From positions 1 through 64,000 of the forward strand of contig NZ_JACSNX010000011.1 of NCBI RefSeq assembly GCF_016902445.1: a stretch of DNA of 64,000 bases, read 5' to 3'. The stretch is from Oscillibacter valericigenes (lineage in GTDB: Bacteria > Bacillota > Clostridia > Oscillospirales > Oscillospiraceae). The notes under the pieces are model-generated. The model was not told the origin of the DNA. It searched no databases and saw only the letters and a list, made by a program, of their open reading frames with translations. Below are positions 24,110 through 33,143 of this stretch, one piece after another. Numbering within the stretch: position 1 is the first letter of the stretch; each line of letters opens with the position of its first letter. A program made the position numbers and the translations under genes.

Positions 24110-25144
24110 TCATTCAACAGAGTCGATGGTGACGATCTTTTCGGCAGCGAGATCATCGACACCATCGACACTTTTCAGGCAGATGAGCCTGCCCCCGTTG
24201 CTCCTGCGGAACGATACGACGATCCCGCTGTTCCTTAAAACCTCAACGTTTTTCCGAATTTGGTGGGAGAGACTGTTGGGCGTCAGTCCTTCGATGCCGG
24301 CAGGGTCGATCTTTTCCAGCAGCACCTTGGCAGGGACGCAGATCTCCGGCTGCGCCCGCAGCAATGCGGAGAGGAGAACAACGATCCGGTCATTGAACGG
24401 TCCCGCCTGCTCGCAGTTGTCACCGAGCAGATTCCAAACATGGTTCTCAACATTGAATTCCAGAGACAGTTCTCGGTAGGCGATATCCCGGCCCGTGCAG
24501 TAGAGGGTGGCAGAGTTCTCACCACGCTTGCTCTTGCGGAGCACAAAGTTGGAGTCTGTGGCGCCGCTCAGACCCGTGGTGCCGGAGATCATGTTCATGG
24601 GATCGTCGTCATTCAGCTTTCGCAGGTGGTGGATCAGCAGGATGGCAATGCGGTGACGGTCCGCCAGCGCTTTGAGAACGCCGATATCCCGGTAGTCGCT
24701 GGCGTAGGGATTGGTCTCATTACCGACCGTGCGGATGCGCTGGAGGGTGTCGATGACTACCAGACCAGTGACCGGATGCTCTTTGAGGAACTGTTCAATC
24801 TGTTCCACCAGTCCACTGTGGAGTTGCTCTGCCATCACGGCGAAGTGTAGCGACGGGGGTGCGTCCTCGGTGAGATCGAAGAGGCGGCTTTGGATGCGCT
24901 GGAAGCTGTCCTCCAAGCAGAGGTAGAGAACTTCGCAGGGTTTTGTGGCGAAATTCCAGAGGGGTTTGCCCTGTGCGGTACAGAGGCACAACCATAGGGC
25001 CAGCCAGGACTTGCCGATCTTCGGCGCCCCCGCCAGCAGATGGAGTCCCTGGGGCAGCAGATCCTCCACGACGAACGAGAGCGGTTCGTAGGGAATGCTC
25101 TGCAAGGTATCTGCGTCAATGGTATTCAGTTTTTTGATTGGCAT
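24110..25144 (-). CDS. RepA-like AAA/RecA-fold replicative helicase of element B
   Basis: This 344-residue protein is translated from the ATG at 25144 (MPIKKLNTIDADTL) with AGGAGG upstream. Walker A GAPKIGKS and Walker B LVVIDTL are as in the A copy, and the middle 200 residues are nearly identical. The extreme C-terminus is shorter than in A. It should unwind the replication origin of the excised circle. Confidence 0.82.
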   Translation of the reverse strand: MPIKKLNTIDADTLQSIPYEPLSFVVEDLLPQGLHLLAGAPKIGKSWLALWLCLCTAQGKPLWNFATKPCEVLYLCLEDSFQRIQSRLFDLTEDAPPSLHFAVMAEQLHSGLVEQIEQFLKEHPVTGLVVIDTLQRIRTVGNETNPYASDYRDIGVLKALADRHRIAILLIHHLRKLNDDDPMNMISGTTGLSGATDSNFVLRKSKRGENSATLYCTGRDIAYRELSLEFNVENHVWNLLGDNCEQAGPFNDRIVVLLSALLRAQPEICVPAKVLLEKIDPAGIEGLTPNSLSHQIRKNVEVLRNSGIVVSFRRSNGGRLICLKSVDGVDDLAAEKIVTIDSVE

Positions 25145-25220
25145 GAGAACCTCCTGATGTATTTTGAATTGCAGAGAAAAAATGTCTTGCGCTTCGGCAG
25201 GCTCTCTGTTAGACTGAACA

Positions 25221-25292
25221 CAGATGGGAACTGCGTTTTCCGAAACGCGGCGCGCCGCCAGGCTGTTGCAGCAGTTTGGCGGTTTTCCTTTT
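25221..25292 (+). ncRNA. Candidate antisense RNA across the repA leader (element B)
   Basis: TTGCGC (25187-25192), 16 bp and TTAGAC (25209-25214) are followed by an 11-bp hairpin (25255-25265 with 25272-25282), loop TTGCAG and a T-rich tail to 25292. Compared with element A, the stem change A to G keeps pairing with U. Sequence between promoter and hairpin is also well kept although no protein is encoded. Confidence 0.5.
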
Positions 25293-25467
25293 CCTGCGAT
25301 GGATGAGCGGTCACCACCTCCTGATGGTTTGAGTGTCCACACACCGGAGTCCTCTCTGCTCCATTGGTACGCTCGTCCGCTGTGACAGAACCAGCGGAGT
25401 CCTGGCGATACTTCTCCTGGAACGTTCGATTTCCAGCGGTGGGATTCGGTTGTCAAGGTAGATGAGG

Positions 25468-25540
25468 TTGCATACCTGATGGAGTAATGATATACTAATC
25501 GGGTATAATGCTAGTATAACAGAGCCGCAAACCATTGCAA
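25468..25540. promoter_or_regulatory. Face-to-face promoters for repA and the DUF6076 gene (element B)
   Basis: Rightward: TTGCAT (25468-25473), 17 bp, TATACT (25491-25496). Leftward: TTGCAA (25535-25540), 16 bp, AGTATA (25513-25518, read TATACT). The geometry is identical to element A, including the 28-bp inverted repeat and the internal TCGGGTA. Confidence 0.6.
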
Positions 25541-25625
25541 GACCTTGGAACAAAGTTTAGCGTCTCTGAAAGTAAGTCGGGTAAAATTTGAAAAGTGTAT
25601 CGGGTACAGAGGGGCGTGGCAGAGA

Positions 25626-26720
25626 ATGTACTATATGAATCATGATGCCGTAGACTATTTTCGCGTGGACTTTACGCCGGAGGACAGCATCGTGGATGGA
25701 AAGCACTATCCGCTGGGTACCTTTGCGGCGGAGATGCTAGATCGGGGGTGGGAGGCGGTCGCAGACATCCGCTGGCCTCTGAAACGGTTTCAGGAGGAGT
25801 TCCAGGTATTTCTGGCGTCCAGAAATCCATCCAGCAGTGGGATGGCCCTCCAGGCGATGCGGGAGTTGTGGCGGGTGCTGGGGAAGCTGCCGCTCTATAA
25901 CAAACTGCTGCCAGGGGATCATCAGATGGAGGCATTGCTCCTGTATTTGCGGGAGCACCCGGATCTGACGGATGATATGCTGACACCGGGGACGCCCCGC
26001 AACGAGGCGTACACCCGGTGGATGGAAAAGCTGGAGAGCCTAGAGGACGAGCTACAGGCCTTTGTAAAAAACGCAACGTGGATGCTGGAGGAGTTCTTTC
26101 AGAACCTGCCCTCCAGGAAGCGGCAGGACTATCTCCAGGCCTACGCCAGCTATCGTTGGATCATGGAGGAGGCCATGCAGCAACGGAAGGACACGGAGGA
26201 CGAAGGGGAAGTGTGGGAAGATGCCACCGTGGATCTGGACACAGTCTCCTTTGATTACCCAGTGAACATCTCCCTGGTTCCCATCATGGAGACAAGAACC
26301 CACCGTCTGACGCTGGCGGAGCAGATGACCTTTGAGAGCCTCGCCAGCTTTTTGTACGTGGATCTATACAAGGGCATGGGTGCGGGGAACCTGCCCCGGC
26401 GGTGCGCCCACTGTGGTCGGTGGTTTCTGGCAGAGGGCGGATACGACACCCTCTATTGCAATCGGGTGGTGCCGGGTGCGAAGGGGAAGACCTGCCGGCA
26501 AGTCGGAGCCCATGAGCGTGAAAAGGAGAAACGGAGAACTGAGACAGCGGCCCGGGAGTACAGCCGGATATATAACCGTCTGAAGGCCCGGAAGCGGCGG
26601 GGGCGGATTACCACGGACGCGTGGAACCGGCAGGTGGCCCGGGCCCAGGAATTGAAGGACGCATTCACCGCCCGCCAGATCACCCGGGAGGAGTACGTGC
26701 AGAAACTGGATGCACTGTGA
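25626..26720 (+). CDS. DUF6076 family protein (element B)
   Basis: This 364-residue protein is translated from the ATG at 25626 (MYYMNHDAVDYFRVDFTP), the same length as the A copy and similar throughout. The C-terminal zinc-finger-like set (RCAHCGRWF, YC, TCRQ) and basic helical tail are kept. The family function is unknown. A stem-loop follows the stop at about 26728-26757. Confidence 0.72.
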   Translation: MYYMNHDAVDYFRVDFTPEDSIVDGKHYPLGTFAAEMLDRGWEAVADIRWPLKRFQEEFQVFLASRNPSSSGMALQAMRELWRVLGKLPLYNKLLPGDHQMEALLLYLREHPDLTDDMLTPGTPRNEAYTRWMEKLESLEDELQAFVKNATWMLEEFFQNLPSRKRQDYLQAYASYRWIMEEAMQQRKDTEDEGEVWEDATVDLDTVSFDYPVNISLVPIMETRTHRLTLAEQMTFESLASFLYVDLYKGMGAGNLPRRCAHCGRWFLAEGGYDTLYCNRVVPGAKGKTCRQVGAHEREKEKRRTETAAREYSRIYNRLKARKRRGRITTDAWNRQVARAQELKDAFTARQITREEYVQKLDAL

Positions 26721-27208
26721 GAAAACAGGAAGCCTGTCCCGGATGGGACAGGCTTCCGCTGCTGTTAGACCGTTGGGCTTATCAGAGACAATAGGGAGTA
26801 GCCGAGGAGCAGACTATCCTTCAGTTTAGCTTCCTAGAACTGCTGATCCTACGGAAAATAACGTTCTCTGACGGTGGGATAATGGCTTTAAAGGCAGTGC
26901 TGATGTAGCCGTTCCAATGTTGCCATCAGGAGTGATTTGCGCGGGCAGTGTGGAACGTACTAACTGATAAGAAAGAAATTCTAATAAATCCTTCATGTTT
27001 GCTATACAACTAAATAGATGCGGGCACTGAACAATCGCTACAGAATCTGCATTCCTGTATCGACCAAATGGGAAAACTGATTTTTTATTCCAATAAAGGA
27101 TAACAGGAACTCCGCATGGGCGGGGAACATCCTATAAGATCAAGTCAGTACACATAAGTGCTGTTCAAGACGGTAAAATAAAAACAATTACCGAAAAGGA
27201 GGAACTCC
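26721..27208. other. Intergenic between the element B backbone and surface module
   Basis: About 490 bp, AT-richer than the backbone, without a gene I can support. It marks the switch from leftward mobility genes to the rightward surface module. AAAAGGAGG before 27209 is the next gene's ribosome site. Confidence 0.4.
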
Positions 27209-28044
27209 ATGGAACAGCAAGTGATCACATCAGAACAGATTATAGCTTATAACGCCTGGCTTCTCAATGAGGAAAAAGGCCCCGGTACCGTTGAAAAGTA
27301 TCAGCGGGATGTTGGGGCACTCGCAGCCTGGCTGAATGGCGAGGCGGTGACAAAGGAACGGATCTCAGCATGGAAGGATTCCCTGCTGGAAAGGGGCTTA
27401 GCTCCGGTCACGGTCAACTCCATGCTGGCGGCTGTCAATAGCTTCCTCCGATTTACTGGCTGGGAGAACTGCCGGGTTAAATTCCTGAAGATCCAGCACC
27501 GCATGTTCCGGGACGAGTGTCGGGAACTGACCCGGTCTGAGTACGAGCGCCTGATTGCCGCTGCCTACGCCCAGGGCCGGGAGCGGCTGGCTTTGCTGAT
27601 GGAGACTATCTGTGCTACAGGAATCCGTGTCAGCGAGGTGCGTTACCTCACTGTGGAGGCAGTGGGACATGGAAAGGCGGAAATCTCCCTAAAGGGGAAG
27701 ATCCGCACAGTCCTCATTCCTGGCAAGCTGTGCCGCAAGCTGCTGAAGAAAACAAAACCGTTTCCGGTGAGATCTTTCTCACCAGAAACGGGACCGGTCT
27801 CTCCCGCCGGCAGATCTGGGCGGAGATGAAGACTCTGTGTGCAAAGGCGGGAGTGGAAACCAGCAAGGTCTTTCCCCACAACCTGCGGCACCTGTTCGCA
27901 ACCACCTTCTACCGGGTATGCCGGGATATCGCCCGGCTGGCAGATGTTCTGGGACACAGCTCCATTGAGACCACCAGAATCTACTTGGTCACCTCCGGGG
28001 AAGAGCACGCCAGGATCCTGGATCGTCTGCAGTTGGTCTCTTAA
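27209..28044 (+). pseudogene. Tyrosine recombinase with a frameshift
   Basis: The first frame (27209-27829) gives an N-terminal SAM-like domain and the catalytic Arg (CATGIRVSEVRYL). It then leaves the family pattern in an A-rich stretch near 27744-27757. The next frame (readable from about 27730 to 28044) continues with SGEIFLTRNGTGLSRRQIW, HNLRH, GHSS and TRIY. Together they make about 278 residues, a normal XerC/D-like length with all catalytic residues. A single one-base deletion, a sequencing error or a -1 ribosomal shift could explain this. It lies 3 bp before the left repeat of the candidate promoter switch, so it is the likely switch recombinase. Confidence 0.78.
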
Positions 28045-28046
28045 CA

Positions 28047-28314
28047 ACAAAATCATCACTTTGAATAGAAAGAGCCTATGGACAGAGAGATGCTCTCTGC
28101 ATTTTGGACGCAAAATAATCCGCACATATTTTGCGGGCTGAAAATAGGCGCAAAAACAGAAGCCGGTCAAATTCCAGCTTATTCCGGCTTATTTTTGCTG
28201 CAAAAATTCTTTGGCGCTCTTGAAAAATAAAGGAATCTGTGATAAATTAAACAAATAAACAATATGTAGTTCATTTGTTTTTTGCAGCATTCTATATCAA
28301 AATGATGATTTTGT
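28047..28314. promoter_or_regulatory. Candidate invertible promoter segment (phase switch)
   Basis: 18-bp inverted repeats with one mismatch (28047-28064 and 28297-28314; ACAAAATCATCACTTTGA against its near-complement), extended by ATAGAA on the inner side with a 1-nt offset, flank 232 bp. The segment holds a rightward promoter and, before it, a hairpin (AAGCCGG...CCGGCTT, then ATTTTT) that could end transcription from the recombinase. The position between a tyrosine recombinase and a surface-protein operon is typical of phase-variation switches. In this assembly the promoter points toward the surface operon. Confidence 0.6.
28220..28248 (+). promoter_or_regulatory. Promoter inside the candidate invertible segment
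   Basis: TTGAAA (28220-28225), 17-bp spacer and TAAATT (28243-28248), followed by AT-rich DNA. The inferred start is near 28255, so the right inverted repeat would lie in the 5' untranslated region of the next gene. Confidence 0.6.
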
Positions 28315-28331
28315 CATGAGGTGAGAGCGGG

Positions 28332-29165
28332 ATGAAAGCCTTTAAGAGCACACCGACCAAGGCTGCTACCGCTCTGGATCAGCCGGCCCGTATTACTACG
28401 GAATCAGTCCGTGCCTATCTGGCGGACCTGTCGGCCCGGGGGCGAAGTGTTGCCACGGTGCGGGGCTACGCTTCCAGACTGCGGACCCTGTGGGAGGACC
28501 TGCCTCCGGACAAGCTGGTCCGGAGGGAGACGCTGGTCGACTGGCAGAATAAGCTGCTTGACCGGGGGTACTCCCCTGGGAGCGTCAACATCCATCTCTC
28601 CGCCGCCAACGGCCTGCTGGAGTACATGGGGCGGCGGGACCTGCAGCTGGTGGGACAGCTGGATGCGGTGCCCGAGATCCAGCCAGAGCTGACACGGACG
28701 GAGTATCTGCGGCTGCTGCAGACAGCCCGGACCTTGGAGAGGGAGCGGATCTACCTAATGGTAAAGGTATTCGCTCTGACCGGCATTCGGGTGGGAGAGC
28801 TGCCCCTGTTGACAGCGGAGGCCGTAGAGACGGGGTGGCTGTCGGTCAGCGGGGAGCAGAGACCGATTCCTGGTTGCCTGCGGCGGGAGCTGCTGGATTA
28901 TATTGCCAGAAATGGCATCCGGTCCGGCCCGGTGTTTGTATCTCGGAACGGACGCTCTCTGCAGCGGACCCAGGTGACGGCGGAGATCCAATCCCTGAGT
29001 CGGGACGCACGGGTGGAGGCAGCCAAGTGTACCCCCCGGGGCTTGCAGCGGCTCTACCGGGCTACTCAAGCGGAAATCGAGAATGACATCCGCCTGCTGA
29101 CGGCACGATCTTATGAGCAGATGCTGAACACCGAGCAGCTAGCCGTGGGCTGGGAGAACACGTGA
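28332..29165 (+). CDS. Tyrosine recombinase-like protein with degenerate active site
   Basis: This 277-residue protein is translated from the ATG at 28332 after GAGGTGA. It aligns with the recombinase fold of the preceding gene: an N-terminal SAM-like domain (about 20-100), the first Arg (TGIRVGEL) and a C-terminal Tyr (ARSYEQM). The HxLRH box is replaced by CTPRGLQR, so the His is lost, and the GH box is absent. It is unlikely to cut DNA efficiently alone. It may bind the same repeats as a partner or directionality factor. It is the first gene downstream of the candidate switch. Confidence 0.72.
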   Translation: MKAFKSTPTKAATALDQPARITTESVRAYLADLSARGRSVATVRGYASRLRTLWEDLPPDKLVRRETLVDWQNKLLDRGYSPGSVNIHLSAANGLLEYMGRRDLQLVGQLDAVPEIQPELTRTEYLRLLQTARTLERERIYLMVKVFALTGIRVGELPLLTAEAVETGWLSVSGEQRPIPGCLRRELLDYIARNGIRSGPVFVSRNGRSLQRTQVTAEIQSLSRDARVEAAKCTPRGLQRLYRATQAEIENDIRLLTARSYEQMLNTEQLAVGWENT

Positions 29166-29270
29166 TCCCGCCTGTATGCGGGAACTGGAGCCTGCCGAGA
29201 CGGCAAATAATCAGCTCCCCAGCGTGAATCAGCAGAACCACAGAATATCTCACATTTTGCAGGAGAAGCC

Positions 29271-30653
29271 ATGAGCGGGAAGTTGAAAAGAAAGCACGGC
29301 GATTTGCGCAGCCGGGAAAAGGAAAGGCAGGCGTCCGGTGAGTCACGGTATATCGCTGTGACGCTATTTCTTGCATTCTTCATATTTACATTTATCGGCG
29401 CGGGAAATTTTATCATTGTCTCTCTTGTCGGCCTGTTTTTGTGTGCCATAGGGCTTGTGCAGTCTTCTGTGCGGGTGGACCTGTGGATCCTGGTCCCGCT
29501 GATTCTCTATAACGGGATCAGCCTGCTTTCCGGATACCGCACCTACGGCAACACGCTGGATGGATATGCCTCCACGCAGTCGGTTTTTCCGGTGATCTAC
29601 CTTCTGATGTCATATCTTGGCAGTCAGGAGCGGAGACTTCTCAAAAGTCTATGCGCCGTATGGGTCGGTGTGATGGCCACCATCGGTATCGGGCAGTTCG
29701 TGATGGCGGCATTCTCCGGGTCGGCGACCAGATTGTCCGGCCTGATGGGAAATCCCAACGCCATGGGCGCGATGCTGGCGCTTGGGTGGTTTGCCCTGCA
29801 GAGCTGCCTGCGGGAAGAGAATGGGCCCGCGCTGGAGCGGTTCCTGCGGGGCCTGGAATTCATTACACTGACAGCCCTGGCGCTGACGCTTTCCCTTGGG
29901 GCATTTGGGGCGCTGGGCATCGGCGTCCTTGTGATGCATTTCTATGGAAAAGAATGCTTTTCCTCCCTGCTGTGTCGATTGGCGGAAATGATCTTCGCCG
30001 GCGGCTGCGGGATCCTTCTCTACATTGCTGGAAACGCTACGAACTGGCCATGGCTTTGCCTGATCCTGTGCGGCTATATCCTGATCGGAGCATGGTATCG
30101 GGGCCAGTTTGAGCGGGAACTGTCCGACGGGAAATGGGCAAAGCTCCTGATCTGCCTGACCGGAGCTTTGGGTGCGGGCGTGGTGGCCTTTTTAAGGCCA
30201 AACGCTGCGGCGACATTTGCGGAACGGCTGGCCATGATCCGGAACGGGCTGGGATATCTGGGGGTGGATCCCCTGCTGGGCGTTGGGCCCTATCAGTGGC
30301 GGAGACTGAACCTGCAGGATGCGGATACGTACTTCAACACTTGGCACATTCACAATGTGTTTGTCCATGTGGGGGTGGAACTGGGGCTGATCGCCATGGC
30401 CATGCTGGCCATCGCCGTGGTCCGCCATTTCCGCAAGCGGGAGGATCCGGCCCAGCGGGGCGCGTTTTCTGCCGCCCTCGTCCACAACCTGATGGATACC
30501 AGCTTTTTCTATATGGCGACCGTGCCGTTTTTGATCATGACCGCCGGAGACGACGAAGGGAAAAAACGCCGTCTGAGCGGAGCCGCCGTGAAGTGCATGT
30601 TCAGTGTCTTCGCTGTGCTGTTTGCCTGGAACATGGTCCAGATCTTCTGGTAA
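29271..30653 (+). CDS. O-antigen ligase/polymerase-like membrane protein
   Basis: This 460-residue protein has about ten or more hydrophobic segments. The large loop before the last helices carries the Wzy_C/WaaL-type pattern GVGPYQWRR followed by HNVFVHVGVELGL. Such enzymes move lipid-linked glycans onto acceptors: lipid A, other polymers, or proteins (PglL-type O-oligosaccharyltransferases). There is no LPS in this organism type, and the neighbours are a pilin-like protein and a sortase. Glycosylation of that surface protein, or glycan polymerisation, is therefore the best guess. ATG at 29271 with AGGAGAAG upstream. Confidence 0.72.
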   Translation: MSGKLKRKHGDLRSREKERQASGESRYIAVTLFLAFFIFTFIGAGNFIIVSLVGLFLCAIGLVQSSVRVDLWILVPLILYNGISLLSGYRTYGNTLDGYASTQSVFPVIYLLMSYLGSQERRLLKSLCAVWVGVMATIGIGQFVMAAFSGSATRLSGLMGNPNAMGAMLALGWFALQSCLREENGPALERFLRGLEFITLTALALTLSLGAFGALGIGVLVMHFYGKECFSSLLCRLAEMIFAGGCGILLYIAGNATNWPWLCLILCGYILIGAWYRGQFERELSDGKWAKLLICLTGALGAGVVAFLRPNAAATFAERLAMIRNGLGYLGVDPLLGVGPYQWRRLNLQDADTYFNTWHIHNVFVHVGVELGLIAMAMLAIAVVRHFRKREDPAQRGAFSAALVHNLMDTSFFYMATVPFLIMTAGDDEGKKRRLSGAAVKCMFSVFAVLFAWNMVQIFW

Positions 30654-30670
30654 GGAGGTGATGGCACGAT

Positions 30671-31360
30671 TTGAGCACAAAAGCACAATCGAAAAAAGCG
30701 CGCCCGCGTCCGCATGGCATGGCGGCGCTACTGGCGGCCTTCTGCGTTCTGGCCGCCGTTACCCTGGCCGGGGCCTATCAGGCGCAGCAGGCGCTTCCCC
30801 CCTATGTGGGGAAGGACCTGACAGAGGAGGAGGCGGCGGAGGTCATCGCCAGAAACAGCCCCCTCACCTCGTATGTCCGTCTGTCCCCTAATGCCGACTT
30901 TCCCAGAGAGGAGAAGATCACCAAGATCACGATCCACCACATGGGAGGGGATCTCGCGCTGGACGCGCTGGGCGCCTCCTTCGGCAGACGGGACCGGGAG
31001 GCCTCCGCCAACTACGGGATCGACAGTGACGGGAATGTCGGCCTCTATGTGGAAGAGGCAAATCGTTCGTGGGCAAGCTCCAGCCCTGAAAACGATCATG
31101 CGGCAGTCACCATCGAGGTGGCCAACGAGGAAACAGGCGGCAACTGGCGGGTCAGCGACCGCGCCTACGAGGCGCTCATCGCCCTGTGTACGGACATCTG
31201 CCGGCGCAACGGCATGGAAGAACTGGTCTATACGGGGGATGCCAATGGAAGCCTGACCATCCACAAGATGTTCGCGGACACAGCGTGTCCCGGGCCCTAT
31301 CTGGAGAGCAGAATGGAGGAGATCGCAGAAACAGTCAGCAAAAATCTGAAGGGCTATTAA
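30671..31360 (+). CDS. N-acetylmuramoyl-L-alanine amidase (Amidase_2), membrane-anchored
   Basis: The TTG start at 30671 is chosen because AAGGAGGTG ends 10 nt upstream; an ATG at 30661 is in another frame. The 229-residue protein has an N-terminal membrane segment (about 17-38). The zinc amidase fold shows ITIHHMGG near residue 89, NYGIDSDG, and HKMFADTACPG near residue 200 (His and Cys ligands). It cuts the bond between MurNAc and the stem peptide, presumably opening the wall for assembly of the surface structure. It is part of the surface operon. Confidence 0.83.
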   Translation: MSTKAQSKKARPRPHGMAALLAAFCVLAAVTLAGAYQAQQALPPYVGKDLTEEEAAEVIARNSPLTSYVRLSPNADFPREEKITKITIHHMGGDLALDALGASFGRRDREASANYGIDSDGNVGLYVEEANRSWASSSPENDHAAVTIEVANEETGGNWRVSDRAYEALIALCTDICRRNGMEELVYTGDANGSLTIHKMFADTACPGPYLESRMEEIAETVSKNLKGY

Positions 31361-31418
31361 AGCCGACTTATCTAAGAGCGCGGCTGGTGCCGCGCGGTTG
31401 AAGGAGATGGAAACGATT

Positions 31419-33143
31419 ATGGAAGCAGTGAAAAGAAATGTCTGCCGAGGCGTCATATTTCTGATGGCCTGCCTGACATGCGTTGTGGTGTTCGGGGGCG
31501 GCCTGATCGCAGAGGCTGCCGCTCTTGCACCCTATGCCACCTATACCACCTACGCATGTGATCTTGGCATCAACGTCACAAAGACGCTGATCGGGCGGGA
31601 GTTCCGAGAAGGAGATGAATTTACCTTTAAGATTGAGCCGCAGAACGAGGAGAACGAGGAGTACAATAAGGTAAGTAGTGAGACTGTAACTATTAGGGCG
31701 ATGAATAATGGAGAGGGCCTAATTCCAACTGGAAACACGGCCGAAGCCGACGATAGGGCAATATTTATTAAATTCACATGGCCAGGGGAGTATGTCTATT
31801 GCATTTCCGAAGTCGAGCCGGACAAGGGCGCCCTGCCAGGCATCATCTATGATCAGACGAAGTACAAAGTGACGGTTACTGTGGGTGTGAAGGAAGACCC
31901 CGTCGTTGACCCTTCTGACCCTGTCGAGAACAATATCACCCTGGCAGACGGCGGAGAAGAGAACGGGCTTTCTGGTGATGGGGACAACCAGAGCGGCGGG
32001 GACGACGCTCAAAGCAAAGAAAGCGTCCAAAAAGAGCTTGAAGTCACGAACGTCAAAGTCGAGAAGTATTCGAGCAGTGATGGTGAATGGCCAGTCGTAT
32101 ATGATGGACCACCTCTTAAGGACAAGCAATATTGCGCCTTTACCAATATATACGGCACCAGCGTCGGCCTGACCGGCACCAAAACATTGTCTGGCCGCGA
32201 CTTTCAGAGCGGCGATACATTTACTTTCACCATCACGAGAGAAGATGGTGCCCCCGCCCCGGTGGATGATAAAGGAAAGTCTCTGACAGAAGTGACGATC
32301 CAGCCGACGTCTGGAGAAAAGTCTGCAGAAATCGACTTTGGCACGATCTACTTTACGCCCGAGGTTCTGGGTGGGGGCGAAGAAAAAACCTTCACCTACA
32401 TGATCACCGAGAAGCAGGGCGAAATCGACGGGATGACCTATGATACGGCCCAGCGTACGGTTTTGATCGAAGTGAAGCGCCAGGATGACGGAAGCGTGAC
32501 GGCAGAGGTGGTGGAATCGGAGTCTTCTGCGCTTTCGTGGACCAATACCTGGGATGATCCTGACGACCCCGGTGAGCCGGGCGGTGACCCGGGCGATGGT
32601 CCGGGTGATGATCCCAGTCCCAGCTACACCAGCCTGACAGTGAACAAAGAGTGGATCCTGGACGACGGCGGCGAGGCGCCGGTGTCCGTGACAGTGGAAC
32701 TGCTGCGGAACAACAGAGTCTATAAGGAAGTCACGTTAGACGAGGACAATGATTGGTCGCATACATGGACACGCTTGGATGGTCGCTTCAACTGGAAGGT
32801 GCAGGAGGCCGATGTGCCGGACGGGTTCACCGCCGAGGTCTCCCACCGTGGGACCATCTGGACCATCACCAACGACGATATCCCGGAGGATCCCGAGACG
32901 CCCCCAGAGGAACCGGACGAGCCGGACGAACCGGATACCCCGGAGGATCCGGTTACTCCCGATGAGCCGGACGTGCCCGACACGCCGGACACCCCTGATG
33001 AGCCAAATACACCCAACGAACCGACACTGCCCCAGACCGGGCAGAACTGGCGGCTGGTCTGGATTCTGGCCATAACTGGAGCCGTTCTGGTGCTGGTCGG
33101 AATTCTGGGGAAAAAGGGATACCACGGCAAGCATGAGGCGTAA
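31419..33143 (+). CDS. LPXTG-anchored pilin-like surface protein
   Basis: This protein has about 574 residues. The ATG at 31419 is preferred, as AAGGAG lies 12 nt before it. After a signal peptide come two pilin-type beta domains (starting near VTKTLIGREFREGDEFTF and LTGTKTLSGRDFQSGDTF) with Lys and Glu (ITEKQGEIDG) placed as in self-forming isopeptide bonds. A Cna_B-type domain (VNKEWILDDGG...VTVELLRNN) follows, then an acidic Pro-rich stalk (EPDEPDTPEDP-like repeats). LPQTG, a membrane helix and a basic tail end the protein. This is a sortase substrate of the Spy0128/FctA kind. Its stop overlaps the sortase start. Confidence 0.88.
   Translation: MEAVKRNVCRGVIFLMACLTCVVVFGGGLIAEAAALAPYATYTTYACDLGINVTKTLIGREFREGDEFTFKIEPQNEENEEYNKVSSETVTIRAMNNGEGLIPTGNTAEADDRAIFIKFTWPGEYVYCISEVEPDKGALPGIIYDQTKYKVTVTVGVKEDPVVDPSDPVENNITLADGGEENGLSGDGDNQSGGDDAQSKESVQKELEVTNVKVEKYSSSDGEWPVVYDGPPLKDKQYCAFTNIYGTSVGLTGTKTLSGRDFQSGDTFTFTITREDGAPAPVDDKGKSLTEVTIQPTSGEKSAEIDFGTIYFTPEVLGGGEEKTFTYMITEKQGEIDGMTYDTAQRTVLIEVKRQDDGSVTAEVVESESSALSWTNTWDDPDDPGEPGGDPGDGPGDDPSPSYTSLTVNKEWILDDGGEAPVSVTVELLRNNRVYKEVTLDEDNDWSHTWTRLDGRFNWKVQEADVPDGFTAEVSHRGTIWTITNDDIPEDPETPPEEPDEPDEPDTPEDPVTPDEPDVPDTPDTPDEPNTPNEPTLPQTGQNWRLVWILAITGAVLVLVGILGKKGYHGKHEA

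Noticed and set aside
23959-24171. 71 additional N-terminal residues for MobC of element B
   Set aside because: The added part is not protein-like and covers the hairpin-rich candidate oriT; the ATG at 23958 has GGAGG upstream.
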